Source of the DNA: Halostella litorea
Lineage (GTDB): Archaea > Halobacteriota > Halobacteria > Halobacteriales > Natronoarchaeaceae
Assembly (NCBI RefSeq): GCF_004785955.1
Contig: NZ_SJER01000001.1
Location: forward strand, 558,001-622,000
Length of the DNA stretch: 64,000 nucleotides
Direction: 5' to 3'
How positions within the stretch are numbered: position 1 is the stretch's first letter; each line of letters begins with the position of its first letter. Under the pieces are notes generated by a model. The model did not search any database, was not told the DNA's origin, and saw only the letters and a list, made by a program, of their open reading frames with translations. Position numbers and translations under genes: made by a program. Shown piece after piece: positions 7,852 to 16,037 of this stretch.

Positions 7852-8421
7852 TCACTCACCCGTCGTCGCCTGGCGCTGCTGGCGGTCCTCCTCGAGCCAG
7901 CCGTGCTTGCCGAGGCCGACCTGCTTCGCGGTCAGCCCGATCTTGCTGTCCCGGGGGTTGCGCTCGTCGATGCTCTTGGTGACGATGCGGGCGCGAACGG
8001 CGTCCTCGACCGTCAGCGTGCGGTTGGACTCGTTCGACGCGAGCGTCTGGTTCTCGCTGTCGTACGCGAGGAACTCGTCGGAGATCTGCGAGACGTGGAG
8101 CAGCCCGTCGACGGGGCCGATCCCGACGAACGCGCCGAACTCCACGACCTCGACGACGTTGCCGTCGACGACCTCCTGCATCTGGGGGTCGTACGTGACG
8201 GCGTCGAACTCGGCCTCGTAGTAGACGCCGGGGCGGTTCGGAAGCACGCTCCCCTCGCCGATGTCGTGGACGTTGACGACGCTGACGACGCTGCCGACGT
8301 CCTCGTCCATCCGGCCCTCCAGTTTGTCCTGGAGGAGGCGCTTGACTAGCTGTGGCGTTACGTCCGCGAGCTCCTGTGGCGGCACTTCGACGGTGTCCTT
8401 GAGCCTGACCCGTTTGTACAT
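7852..8421 (-). CDS. rpoE1: DNA-directed RNA polymerase subunit E' (Rpo7)
   Basis: A 189-aa subunit that, with RpoF, forms the stalk of archaeal RNA polymerase and helps DNA melting and nascent RNA binding. The N-terminal Rpo7 domain begins MYKRVRLKDTVEVPP. The C-terminal S1 domain (about 80-165) contains GNVVEVVEFGAFVGIGPVDGLLHVSQI. ATG 8421 lies 2 nt from the stop of the PIN gene, inside a tight five-gene operon. Confidence 0.95.
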   Translation of the reverse strand: MYKRVRLKDTVEVPPQELADVTPQLVKRLLQDKLEGRMDEDVGSVVSVVNVHDIGEGSVLPNRPGVYYEAEFDAVTYDPQMQEVVDGNVVEVVEFGAFVGIGPVDGLLHVSQISDEFLAYDSENQTLASNESNRTLTVEDAVRARIVTKSIDERNPRDSKIGLTAKQVGLGKHGWLEEDRQQRQATTGE

Positions 8422-8423
8422 GA

Positions 8424-8807
8424 TTATGGTTGAGTGACTGCGAGTTTGTTCTTGCCCCTTAAACCAATTACTGGCACGCCCGCGTCGAGGACGCGGTCCC
8501 GGAGGGGCCGGTCGTTCGTGACGACGTAGTCGGCGGTGCCCTCGCGGGCGAGTTCGACGACCGCGTCGTCGGCGTACGATGCTTCGGTGTCGACGAGGAG
8601 ACAGCGGTCCGTCGCCAGGTCGTGGCCCACGCTCGCCGCGATGCCCTCCTCGCCGCCGGTGTCCGACAGCTTCCGGAGCTCCTCGGCGACGGCCTGGGGC
8701 GCGACGGCCTCGTAGCCGCCGAGCACCCGGTCGAGTTCGTCGAACAGCCGCACGTCGAGTTCGACGGGCATCATGAGCGCGTTCGTGTCGATGGCGACGG
8801 TCGTCAT
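8424..8807 (-). CDS. PIN domain nuclease (Fcf1/VapC9-like)
   Basis: A 127-aa PIN protein. Acidic residues of the metal site appear as AIDTNALMMP (Asp7), AEELRKL, the YADDAVVELA segment and VVTNDRPLRDR. It lies between aIF2-gamma and rpoE1, an arrangement conserved in haloarchaea, where the gene is usually annotated as an rRNA-processing Fcf1-type protein. ATG 8807 directly abuts the aIF2-gamma stop. A toxin role is unlikely, given the operon and the absence of an antitoxin gene. Confidence 0.88.
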   Translation of the reverse strand: MTTVAIDTNALMMPVELDVRLFDELDRVLGGYEAVAPQAVAEELRKLSDTGGEEGIAASVGHDLATDRCLLVDTEASYADDAVVELAREGTADYVVTNDRPLRDRVLDAGVPVIGLRGKNKLAVTQP

Positions 8808-10046
8808 CTACCCCGTGAGCGTCCCCACGCCGATGAGCCGCCAGCGCGCCCCGATCCGGCGGTTGATGGCTATCTTCGCGCCCTCGGGAGCACACACCGG
8901 CCGCTTGAGCCGGACTTCGCACTCGTCGCCGCGGGCGCTCGTGACGGAGCCGACGGTCGTCGCGGTGCCGATGGTCATCATCAGCGGCTCGCCGGTCGAG
9001 ATGTCGTCGACCTCGCCGCCGTCCATGTCGCCGACCACGCGGTCGAGCAGGTCGACGTCCATCGTGAAGGAGTCCCAGGTCGGCGGCAGCGAACCGGGCG
9101 GGCCGGCCAACTGGCCGGCCAGCGCGTCGCCCTTGGTGAGGCTCGGGTCGAGGCCGGTGCCGACGCCGAGCAGCCCGCCGGGGAACACCTCGTCGACGGT
9201 CTCCCCGCCGGCCTGCAGCGAGCGGACGGTCGTCGTGATGGGCCGGTACTCGGACTGGCCGCCCTCCTCGACCTCGCGGCCGGGCCGGACCTCGATCTCC
9301 TCGTCCTTCCGGAGGCGGCCCTGCACGAGGCTCCCGCCGAGCACGCCGCCGGTGAGGTCGCCCCACTCGGTGCCGGGGCGGTTGATGTCGAAGCTCCGGG
9401 CGACGTGCATCCGGGCGTCCTCCTCGGGGTCGCGGTCGGGCGTCGGGATCTCCCGTTCGACGGCGTCGATGAGCAGGTCGATGTTGACCTCCTGCTGGGC
9501 GCTGATCGGGACGATCGGCGCGTCCTCGGCGACGGTGCCCTCGACGAACTCCTGGATCTCCTGGTAGTTCTCCCTGGCACGGTCGCGGTCGACGAGGTCG
9601 ACCTTGTTCTGGGCGACGACGATGTTGTCGATGCCGATGATGTCGAGCGCGCTCAGGTGCTCGGCGGTCTGTGGCTGCGGGACGGGGTCGGTCGCGCTCA
9701 CGACGAGCACCGCGCCGTCCATGATCGCCGCACCGGACAGCATCGTCGCCATCAGCGTCTCGTGGCCCGGGGCGTCGACGAAGGAGACGGTGCGGAGGAC
9801 CTCCGTCTCGACGTCGTGCTCGGGGCACGTCTCATCGACCGTGTACGCCTCCGGCGGCTCCGCCTCGGGACAGCGGCGGAACGTCGCGTCGGCGTAGCCC
9901 AGGCGGATGGAGATGCCGCGTTTCATCTCCTCGCTGTGCTGGTCGGTCCACTCGCCGGACAACGCCTGTACCAGCGTCGTCTTTCCGTGGTCGACGTGAC
10001 CGACGAGTCCGATGTTCACCTCCGGTTGTTGGTGTGTTCCTGGCAT
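8808..10046 (-). CDS. eif2g: Translation initiation factor aIF2 subunit gamma
   Basis: A 412-aa GTPase of the heterotrimeric aIF2 that delivers initiator Met-tRNA to the ribosome. The G1 motif is GHVDHGKT (16-23), G3 is DAPGHE and G4 is [11 protein letters not shown]. The domain II/III signatures [13 protein letters not shown] and the C-terminal RLIGVGTL are present. Only two cysteines remain in the zinc-knuckle region (RRCPEAEPP and ETCPEHD). ATG 10046 has an unusually strong Shine-Dalgarno AGGAGG at 10051-10056. It heads the operon that runs through rpoE1. Confidence 0.97.
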   Translation of the reverse strand: MPGTHQQPEVNIGLVGHVDHGKTTLVQALSGEWTDQHSEEMKRGISIRLGYADATFRRCPEAEPPEAYTVDETCPEHDVETEVLRTVSFVDAPGHETLMATMLSGAAIMDGAVLVVSATDPVPQPQTAEHLSALDIIGIDNIVVAQNKVDLVDRDRARENYQEIQEFVEGTVAEDAPIVPISAQQEVNIDLLIDAVEREIPTPDRDPEEDARMHVARSFDINRPGTEWGDLTGGVLGGSLVQGRLRKDEEIEVRPGREVEEGGQSEYRPITTTVRSLQAGGETVDEVFPGGLLGVGTGLDPSLTKGDALAGQLAGPPGSLPPTWDSFTMDVDLLDRVVGDMDGGEVDDISTGEPLMMTIGTATTVGSVTSARGDECEVRLKRPVCAPEGAKIAINRRIGARWRLIGVGTLTG

Positions 10047-10050
10047 GTGA

Positions 10051-10056
10051 CCTCCT
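10051..10056 (-). promoter_or_regulatory. Strong Shine-Dalgarno for aIF2-gamma
   Basis: The minus strand reads AGGAGGTCAC just before ATG 10046. A TATA-like GTTTATCAG (about 10092-10100) predicts a leader of roughly 25 nt. Most neighbouring genes look leaderless, so this leadered ribosome site stands out. Confidence 0.75.
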
Positions 10057-10277
10057 GAAGTAATCTTGGTAGAGTTTCGCCACGAACGACTGATAAACCT
10101 ACTGTTCTGGTGCGGGACCGACCCGGCGGGCGTCACCACGTCCCACGGTGATCCATCCTTTCCGGGTCCACCCCCGCGGCGGCGTCCCCGCCGGGCGCGT
10201 CCTCGCCGACGTGTAACTATCGATACAAAAAAGCAGTCGAGCGAACGCTTTAGGGGGTGGGTGCCGATCCGACGGGC

Positions 10278-11237
10278 ATGAGCGAAGCCGGCGAGCCGGG
10301 CGACCCCGGCGATTCGAGCATCCTCGACTGCGACGACTGCATGACGCCGGCGGAGGCTTTCGCCGTCGTCGGCAACGAGACGCGCCTCTCGATACTGGAG
10401 GCGCTCTGGCGCGCCGACGAGCGGCCGGTGAGCTTCTCGGACCTCCGCAAGGCCGTCGGGATGCGCGACAGCGCGCAGTTCAACTACCACCTCGACAAGC
10501 TCCGCGGGCAGTTCGTCCGCCGGACCGACGAGGGGTACACGTTCCGCCACGCGGGCTGGGCCGTGATCCACGCGGTGCAGGCCGGGTCGCTGACCGAACA
10601 GCCCGAGATAGCCCCCTTCGAGGTCGAGGGCGACTGCAGCGACTGCGGCGGCCCCCTCGCCGCCCGCTACGAGGACGAGCGCGTCGTCGTCGACTGCGTG
10701 GAGTGTGCCCGGACCCACGCGAACTACCCCTTCCCGCCGGGCGGCCTCGACGGCCGGACGACCGGGGAGGTGATGGCGGCGTTCAACCAGCGCGTGCGTC
10801 ACCTCCACTGCCTGATGGCTGACGGCGTCTGCCCGGAGTGCAGCGGCACCGTCGAGACGACTGTCGAGCGCGACCCCGCGGGGTACGACCTCGACGTCGC
10901 CGTCCGCCACGAGTGCCAGCGTTGCCGGCACCAGTTGACGACCTCCGTCGGGCAGGTACTGCTCGACCACGCGGAGATCGTCTCCTTCTACCGCGACCAC
11001 GGCGTCGACCTGAACCAGGTCCCCTTCTGGACGCTCGACTGGTGTACGGCCGACGAGTACACGACGGTGCTCTCCGACGACCCCTGGCGGCTCCGCCTCG
11101 ACGTGCCGATAGACGGCCCGGAGGGGACGCCCGCGGGCGAGTGCGAGGGCGAGCGGCTGACGCTGACCGTCGACGAGGACCTCGTCGTCCGGGAGGTCGA
11201 ACGGTCGCCCGCCGGCACCGCGACGACCAGCCCCTGA
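10278..11237 (+). CDS. Winged-helix regulator with two zinc ribbons
   Basis: A 319-aa protein. Residues about 20-100 form an ArsR-type winged helix ([20 protein letters not shown], then [25 protein letters not shown]). The C-terminal part has two Cys pairs (CSDCGG/CVECAR and CPECSG/CQRCR) suggesting structural zinc sites, as in haloarchaeal DUF7351-like proteins. The ligand or target genes are unknown. ATG 10278 is chosen because a CTTTAG box at 10249-10254 lies 25-30 nt upstream; the in-frame GTG at 10257 is too close to that box. It is transcribed divergently from the aIF2-gamma operon. Confidence 0.85.
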   Translation: MSEAGEPGDPGDSSILDCDDCMTPAEAFAVVGNETRLSILEALWRADERPVSFSDLRKAVGMRDSAQFNYHLDKLRGQFVRRTDEGYTFRHAGWAVIHAVQAGSLTEQPEIAPFEVEGDCSDCGGPLAARYEDERVVVDCVECARTHANYPFPPGGLDGRTTGEVMAAFNQRVRHLHCLMADGVCPECSGTVETTVERDPAGYDLDVAVRHECQRCRHQLTTSVGQVLLDHAEIVSFYRDHGVDLNQVPFWTLDWCTADEYTTVLSDDPWRLRLDVPIDGPEGTPAGECEGERLTLTVDEDLVVREVERSPAGTATTSP

Positions 11238-11285
11238 CCCGCCGACACGCGCCACACCCCGCCGCCGCGGCGGTCCGGGCCGGGT

Positions 11286-11297
11286 GAAATCGATTTC
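11286..11297. repeat. Perfect 12-bp palindrome upstream of a promoter
   Basis: GAAATCGATTTC is self-complementary. It lies 33 nt upstream of the TATA-like TTATACTTTA (11330-11339) that serves the 92-aa membrane protein gene. The position would fit an activator or repressor site. Confidence 0.45.
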
Positions 11298-11371
11298 AGT
11301 AACCTGCCGTACAGAAATGTTCTTCAGATTATACTTTAGGGGCCGTAGCCCCATCGATCACATGTAGACCG

Positions 11372-11650
11372 ATGCCTGCCAACAACACCGCCGCCGGAGA
11401 CGGCCCGTCCAGTTCCGTTCGCGTCCCCACGCCGTCCGCCAGCCTCGCGGATACCGTGCGCCTCGTCGACCGCGCACTCGTCGCGCTGTTCGGGGCCGCG
11501 CTGGCCGCCGTCGGGGTGGCGACGTACCTGACCACCTTCGGGAGCGCGGCCGCGCTCGCCGTCGTCGTCGCCTGGGCGGCGCTCGTCGCCGGCGCGTTCG
11601 CCGCGCCGTTCGTCGTCGTCCGCGCCGTCGTCGCCGCGCTGACGCGGTAG
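11372..11650 (+). CDS. Small two-helix membrane protein (92 aa)
   Basis: A 92-aa protein with a hydrophilic N-terminus (about 1-32) and two hydrophobic helices (about 35-55 and 58-80). I do not recognise the family; similar short membrane proteins are common in haloarchaea. Support: haloarchaeal codon use and a clear TATA-like box at 11330-11339, which predicts a start of transcription about 10-15 nt before ATG 11372. Confidence 0.65.
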   Translation: MPANNTAAGDGPSSSVRVPTPSASLADTVRLVDRALVALFGAALAAVGVATYLTTFGSAAALAVVVAWAALVAGAFAAPFVVVRAVVAALTR

Positions 11651-11718
11651 GGCGGCGACGTGCACCGGCTCTCGAACCGACCGCGAGGCTTTTTTCGTCC
11701 GCACCCCTCCGTCGTCCC

Positions 11719-12681
11719 GTGCGGGAGTTCGGGTTCGAACTGGCGCTGTGTGCCCGCCTGGAGGACGACGAGACGCTCGTCGCCCGCCAACTGGGCGGCG
11801 GCGTCGCCGCGCCCGCGAACCGCGTGCTCGACGTGGTGACCGTCACGCCCGGCCCCGAGTTCGCCGACCGCGCGCGGATCACGCCCGATCGGCTCCCGGC
11901 GCCCGCCGTCGAGAGCGACGTGGGGCCGGGCCGCTTTCGCTACTGGAAGGACGCCTTCGACTGCCACCCGGAGCGGGCGCGGGAGGCCGTCGAGCGCGCG
12001 GTCGACCTCGGCTTCTTCGAGCGCGAGCGCCGCGGCGGCCGCGACTACGTCCGGCAGGTCGCCCGCTACCCGGACTGGTTCGGGCGGATCCGCGCGGTCG
12101 AGAACAAGCCCGACCTCGGCACGCCGGGCGACCTCCGGACCCAGCTCCGCAAGGACGTGAGCCTCGCGCTGGTCGACGAGGTCGTCCTCGCGACGGCGAG
12201 CCACGTCACCCGGGCGCACCTGAACCGCATCCCGGAACCGGTCGGCGTCTGGCGGTTCGACCCCGGCGACGGGGTCAAGGTGGTGCGGGAGCCGTCGCCG
12301 CTCCCCGCCGAAGACGGGGGGATCGAACTGCTGGAACGCCACCCCGGCCGCGCCGAGGTCCGGCCGGCGACCGCCGCGGAGAAGGCGCGGTACCGCCGCC
12401 GGCTGGCCGAGCGCGCCTACGGGAAGGGGTGGCGGCCCGACGAGTTCCCGGCGTGCGCTCGGGCGGCGGTCGAGTCCGGCGGCGTGCCACACTGCGACTG
12501 GCACGGCCGCGTCGTCGACCCGAAAAACGAGTGCGGGCCGCGCTGTCCGGGCTACGAGCCGGCCGAGGCGGCAGTCGACCCGACGGCCGAGCGCGCCGAG
12601 CGGTCGCCGTGGGTCGCTGACCCGGACGGGCTGGCGCGGCGACAGGCGGGGCTCGGCCGGTTCGCTACGGACGACCGCTGA
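11719..12681 (+). CDS. DUF5787 family protein
   Basis: A 320-aa soluble protein starting MREFGFELALCARLE, a start I associate with haloarchaeal DUF5787. Features are [31 protein letters not shown], then IRAVENKPDLGTPGDL. The ENKPDL/LALVDEVVLATASH stretch resembles an endonuclease-like core with acidic and Lys residues. The C-terminal Cys/His cluster (CDWHGRVV, CGPRCPGY) looks zinc-binding. A restriction-endonuclease-like fold is only my inference. The start is GTG 11719. It is followed by a convergent lipoprotein gene. Confidence 0.78.
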   Translation: MREFGFELALCARLEDDETLVARQLGGGVAAPANRVLDVVTVTPGPEFADRARITPDRLPAPAVESDVGPGRFRYWKDAFDCHPERAREAVERAVDLGFFERERRGGRDYVRQVARYPDWFGRIRAVENKPDLGTPGDLRTQLRKDVSLALVDEVVLATASHVTRAHLNRIPEPVGVWRFDPGDGVKVVREPSPLPAEDGGIELLERHPGRAEVRPATAAEKARYRRRLAERAYGKGWRPDEFPACARAAVESGGVPHCDWHGRVVDPKNECGPRCPGYEPAEAAVDPTAERAERSPWVADPDGLARRQAGLGRFATDDR

Positions 12682-12732
12682 AAAGGATCGGCGTCCGACC
12701 GCCGTTCGGCAGGCGGTCAGTCGGCTCACGTC

Positions 12733-13524
12733 TCAGTTGCCGCTGCTGTTCCGTGCCTCGTCGAGCCAGCCCGGCTCCTCGACGGTCGTCGAGCCGACGT
12801 CGGTCACCGCGTAGCGCAGCGAGATCTCCTGTGTCGACCCGGAGCCTTCCTGGGTGTAGTCGACGCGGTACTCGTGCATGACGCCGTCCTCGCTCACGAG
12901 CAGCGTCGCGGAGACGTCGCTGACGTTCTCCTCGGCGGGGGAGGTCGGCAGCGCGGTGTAGTTGGCGACGCCGGTCGCCTCGTACCGGGTGACGCCGACG
13001 CCCTCGTGGGTCTCGGTGCCCTGCTGTTCCCACTCGAACGCGTCGACGTTGTCGGTGTTGATCGACGGGTTGGCGATCTGGCCGCCCTCGCTCGTCTGGT
13101 ACTGGGTCTCGCCGTCCTCGGGGACGATCCGCTGGTAGGTCGTGTTGTCGGCCGTGTAGCGGTAAGTCGTCCGGTTCCCGAACAGGCTCGCGAACTGCAC
13201 GGCGTACTGCCGGTCGTTCTCCAGGTCGACCTGCCCGTGGGCGTTCTGCACGAGCGAGGAGTCCGCCCCGGTCAGCGAGACGTTGGATTCGAGCGTGTAC
13301 GACCCCGCCGACTGGATGGCGCTCGTGTGGCTCTCGTTCACCATCTCGCCGGTGAGTTCGTCGCCCGAGTCGGTGTAGGGTTCGATGCTACCGCTATCGC
13401 CGTTGCCGTTGCCGTCGCCGCCCCCGAGGAGTCCCCCGGCGGAGCAGCCAGCGGTCAGGACCAGCATCGCGACCAGCAGCGTCGCGACCGTCCCTCGCGC
13501 CGACGGCAGTTCCAAGCGTTCCAT
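12733..13524 (-). CDS. Secreted lipoprotein (DUF7537-like)
   Basis: A 263-aa exported lipoprotein. A hydrophobic signal (about 10-24) precedes the lipobox LTAGC, with Cys27 as the likely lipidated residue; there is no twin-Arg motif. A Gly/Asn/Asp linker follows, then an Asn/Thr-rich beta domain with many N-x-S/T sites (NESHT, NRTTY, NTTY, NYTAL), which may be N-glycosylated. It resembles the haloarchaeal DUF7537 lipoproteins, whose fold is LolA/LppX-like. A TATA box at 13547-13555 sits 27 nt from the ATG, supporting a leaderless start. Confidence 0.8.
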   Translation of the reverse strand: MERLELPSARGTVATLLVAMLVLTAGCSAGGLLGGGDGNGNGDSGSIEPYTDSGDELTGEMVNESHTSAIQSAGSYTLESNVSLTGADSSLVQNAHGQVDLENDRQYAVQFASLFGNRTTYRYTADNTTYQRIVPEDGETQYQTSEGGQIANPSINTDNVDAFEWEQQGTETHEGVGVTRYEATGVANYTALPTSPAEENVSDVSATLLVSEDGVMHEYRVDYTQEGSGSTQEISLRYAVTDVGSTTVEEPGWLDEARNSSGN

Positions 13525-13546
13525 ACTCCCGATGGCGACGCTCTGG

Positions 13547-13555
13547 TTTTTATAC
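13547..13555 (-). promoter_or_regulatory. TATA box of the lipoprotein gene
   Basis: The minus strand reads GTATAAAAA, centred 27 nt before ATG 13524. This is the spacing of a leaderless haloarchaeal promoter. Confidence 0.7.
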
Positions 13556-13598
13556 TGTCGGTTTCACCGGCGCGGTTTCGGAACGAAACGTCACGGGC

Positions 13599-13787
13599 CT
13601 ACTCCTCGGCGGCGAACTCACCGCGGAAGTACCACAGCAGCGCCAACACGGCGGCCGCGCCGGTCGCGACGACCCCGAGGCCGAGCCAGTCGACGCCGCC
13701 GCCGGCGAGCGTCGACCCGAGGACGTAGCCGGCGGCGACGACGGCGACCAGGCCGACGAGCCGCGACCCCTCCCGGACCCCGGTCAC
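13599..13787 (-). CDS. Small membrane protein (62 aa) in an AAA/MBL operon
   Basis: A 62-aa protein with two hydrophobic helices (about 9-25 and 32-52) and a short acidic C-terminus. The start is GTG 13787, overlapping the stop of the upstream metallo-hydrolase gene (GTGA), so it is very likely co-translated as the third gene of the operon. I do not recognise a family. Confidence 0.72.
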   Translation of the reverse strand: MTGVREGSRLVGLVAVVAAGYVLGSTLAGGGVDWLGLGVVATGAAAVLALLWYFRGEFAAEE

Positions 13788-14608
13788 GGGTCGTACACCT
13801 CGCCGTCGACCGCCAGCGGCTCCGCGAACGCCTCGTCGGCCGGGTAGAAGTGCGCGGCGTGGACGATCCGCGTCCGGTCGGCGTCTAAGTCCGCGGCGAG
13901 CGCCAGCGCCCCCTCCCGGGTCATGTGCTTCGTGCCGAACGTCCGCGGGACGCCGTCGGGGTCCTCGTGCCGGCCGCCGATTGGGTGCTGCTCGGCGAGG
14001 TCGGCGGGGACGATGCCGTCGGCGAGCAGGAGGTCGGGGTCCGCGAGGCGCTCGCGCGAGGCCTCCGGGACCGCATAGCTCGTGTCGCCCGACAGCGACA
14101 GCTTCGCGCCCGTCTCGGGGTCCTCGACGACGACGCCGTAACACGACAGCGGCGGGTGGTCGACCGGCACCAGCGTCACGTCGAAGCCGCAGGCCCGGAA
14201 CGGCTCCAGGGGCGGCCGCGGCGACGGCTCGACGGCGTCCAGGTAGTCGTACTTCCGGGCGACCGTCCCGGCGACGCTCTCGCCCGTCTCCGGGTCCGTC
14301 TCGTCGGCGGCGTACACCGGCGCGCCGTCGAGCAGGCGGTAGGCGTTGCCCAGCCCGTCGAGGTGGTCGAAGTGGATGTGTGTGACGAGTATCTCGTCGG
14401 GCAGGTCGACGCCGTGGGTGAGAAACTGGTCCCGGAAGTCGGGGCTGGCGTCTATCAGCAGCGACTCGCCGGTGCGGTCGTTGCGGACGTGGACGGAAAA
14501 CCGGGTGCGCTCAACCCCCAGCTCACGCGCCCGGGCGCAGGTGTCGCAGTCGCACCCGGGCGTGGGCGTCCCCGTCGTGTCGCCGGTGCCGAGCAGCGTG
14601 ACCCGCAT
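13784..14608 (-). CDS. MBL-fold metallo-hydrolase (PhnP-like)
   Basis: A 274-aa metallo-beta-lactamase-fold protein starting MRVTLLGTGDTTGTPTPGC. The metal motif is THIHFDHLDGLGN (HxHxDH). Downstream ligands are likely in PVDHPPLSC and SLSGDTSY, with a further His in KHMTREGA. A CDCDTC cluster near residue 19 matches the extra zinc site of PhnP phosphodiesterases, which cleave cyclic phosphates. The physiological substrate is unknown. ATG 14608 overlaps the AAA ATPase stop (ATGA). Confidence 0.88.
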   Translation of the reverse strand: MRVTLLGTGDTTGTPTPGCDCDTCARARELGVERTRFSVHVRNDRTGESLLIDASPDFRDQFLTHGVDLPDEILVTHIHFDHLDGLGNAYRLLDGAPVYAADETDPETGESVAGTVARKYDYLDAVEPSPRPPLEPFRACGFDVTLVPVDHPPLSCYGVVVEDPETGAKLSLSGDTSYAVPEASRERLADPDLLLADGIVPADLAEQHPIGGRHEDPDGVPRTFGTKHMTREGALALAADLDADRTRIVHAAHFYPADEAFAEPLAVDGEVYDP

Positions 14609-15954
14609 CAGTGGTCGTGGGCGTGGTCGTGGTCCGAGCCGCCGATGTCGCCGCCGGCGACGAGGGCGTCGTGGTCGCCCTCGATCATGTCCATGTTCTT
14701 CAGCGTGTCGCGCTCCTCGAAGTCCTCGACGGCCGCCTCTAGGTCCGCCTGCGTGAGCGTCGTCCGCTCCTCGGTCAGGGCGTCGAGCACCGCCTCGCGC
14801 AGCACCATCCGCAGGTCGCTGCCGGTCAGCCCCTCGGTCAGTTCGGCGATCCCGTCGGGGTCGAACTCCTCGATGTCCATCGCCCGGGTGATCACCCGGA
14901 GGATGTCCGCGCGCATCCCGCGGTCGGGCTTGGGGAAGTTGACGATCTCGTCGAAGCGCCGCCACGCCGCCGCGTCGAGCTGGTCGGGGTGGTTCGTCGC
15001 GCCGATGAGCAACACGTCGTCCTGGATCAGCGAGATGTCGTCGATGCTCTTGAGCAGCGTGTTGACCGCCCGCTTTATCGCCGCGTGCTCGTCGGAGGCC
15101 CGCGTCTTGGCGACGAAGTCGAACTCGTCCATGAAGAGGATACAGGGGGAGAGCCGCTTTGCCACCTCGAACACCTTCTCGACGTTCTTCGCCGTCTCGC
15201 CGAGGTACTGGCTGGTGATCATCGACAGCTTCACCTCGACGAACGGCAGGTCGAGGTCCTGGGCCAGCGCCCGGGCCGTCGACGTCTTCCCGGTGCCCGG
15301 CGGGCCGACGAACAGCAGCTTTCCGATCTCCCGCAGGCCGATCTGCGCGAGGTACTCGCGGTGTTCGATCGCCTTGACGATCTTGTTTATCTCGGCCTCC
15401 TGGTCGTCGGTCAACACCAGGTCGTCGAGCGTCATCTCGATCTCCTCGGGTGCGCGGATGTCGACGAGTTCGAGCATCTCCTGCTCGTCCTCGTCGTCGA
15501 AGTACTCCTCGAGCAGGCTGTCTATCCACACGCGGTCGGCCTGTATCGGCCGGTTCGCCTCGCGGGCGGCCTCGTAGTCGACGCCCGTCTCGTCCTCGAA
15601 CCGGTAGGCGAGCGTCGGGTTCCCCGCCAGTCGCTCGTCGTCGGCGCGTTCGAGGAACCACTCCGTCGCCATCTCGGGCTGGGTGAGCGAGATGGTGCCG
15701 GAGAACTCCTCGCGCTCCGTGAACATCAGGTCCGAGACGGCGTCCCACGGCCGGTCGACGCCCGTCGCGGCGCGGGCGGTGCTGTTGGTCACCGAGAGCG
15801 GCCGCTGGATCCCGCCCGGGTCGTCGCCGTCGCCGCCGGTCCAGAACACGGACCGATAGCGCGGCGGCAGGTCGTTCTCGTCTAGGTCGCGTTCGTCGTC
15901 GTACACCCTGGCCGTCAGGAGGAACTCGACGACGTCGATCGCCCCGTCGTTCAT
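14608..15954 (-). CDS. AAA ATPase with a His/Asp-rich C-terminal tail
   Basis: A 448-aa AAA+ protein. Residues 1 to about 165 are an N-terminal region I cannot assign. Walker A is GPPGTGKT (217-224), Walker B CILFMDEFD (271-279), sensor 1 GATNHP, and the arginine-finger/second region AAWRRFDE. The lid has LTGSDLRMVLREA. The tail reads HDHAHDH at the extreme C-terminus and could bind metal. It resembles proteasome-activating or FtsH-type AAA modules, but has neither a protease domain nor membrane helices. It is the first gene of an overlapping operon with the MBL hydrolase and a membrane peptide. A TTAAG box near 15983 supports a leaderless ATG 15954. Confidence 0.88.
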   Translation of the reverse strand: MNDGAIDVVEFLLTARVYDDERDLDENDLPPRYRSVFWTGGDGDDPGGIQRPLSVTNSTARAATGVDRPWDAVSDLMFTEREEFSGTISLTQPEMATEWFLERADDERLAGNPTLAYRFEDETGVDYEAAREANRPIQADRVWIDSLLEEYFDDEDEQEMLELVDIRAPEEIEMTLDDLVLTDDQEAEINKIVKAIEHREYLAQIGLREIGKLLFVGPPGTGKTSTARALAQDLDLPFVEVKLSMITSQYLGETAKNVEKVFEVAKRLSPCILFMDEFDFVAKTRASDEHAAIKRAVNTLLKSIDDISLIQDDVLLIGATNHPDQLDAAAWRRFDEIVNFPKPDRGMRADILRVITRAMDIEEFDPDGIAELTEGLTGSDLRMVLREAVLDALTEERTTLTQADLEAAVEDFEERDTLKNMDMIEGDHDALVAGGDIGGSDHDHAHDH

Positions 15955-16037
15955 TCCCGGAAGGTTTCGAGCGGGGGAATCTTAAGGCCGTCGAAGGGAC
16001 GGCCGAGGCCGGGGCGACGCGCCGCCGGCGGCCGGGA

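Noticed and set aside
8808-11354. An extended N-terminus for aIF2-gamma on the minus strand
   Set aside because: The family N-terminus starts at ATG 10046 with a strong ribosome site. The extension is antisense to the zinc-ribbon regulator.
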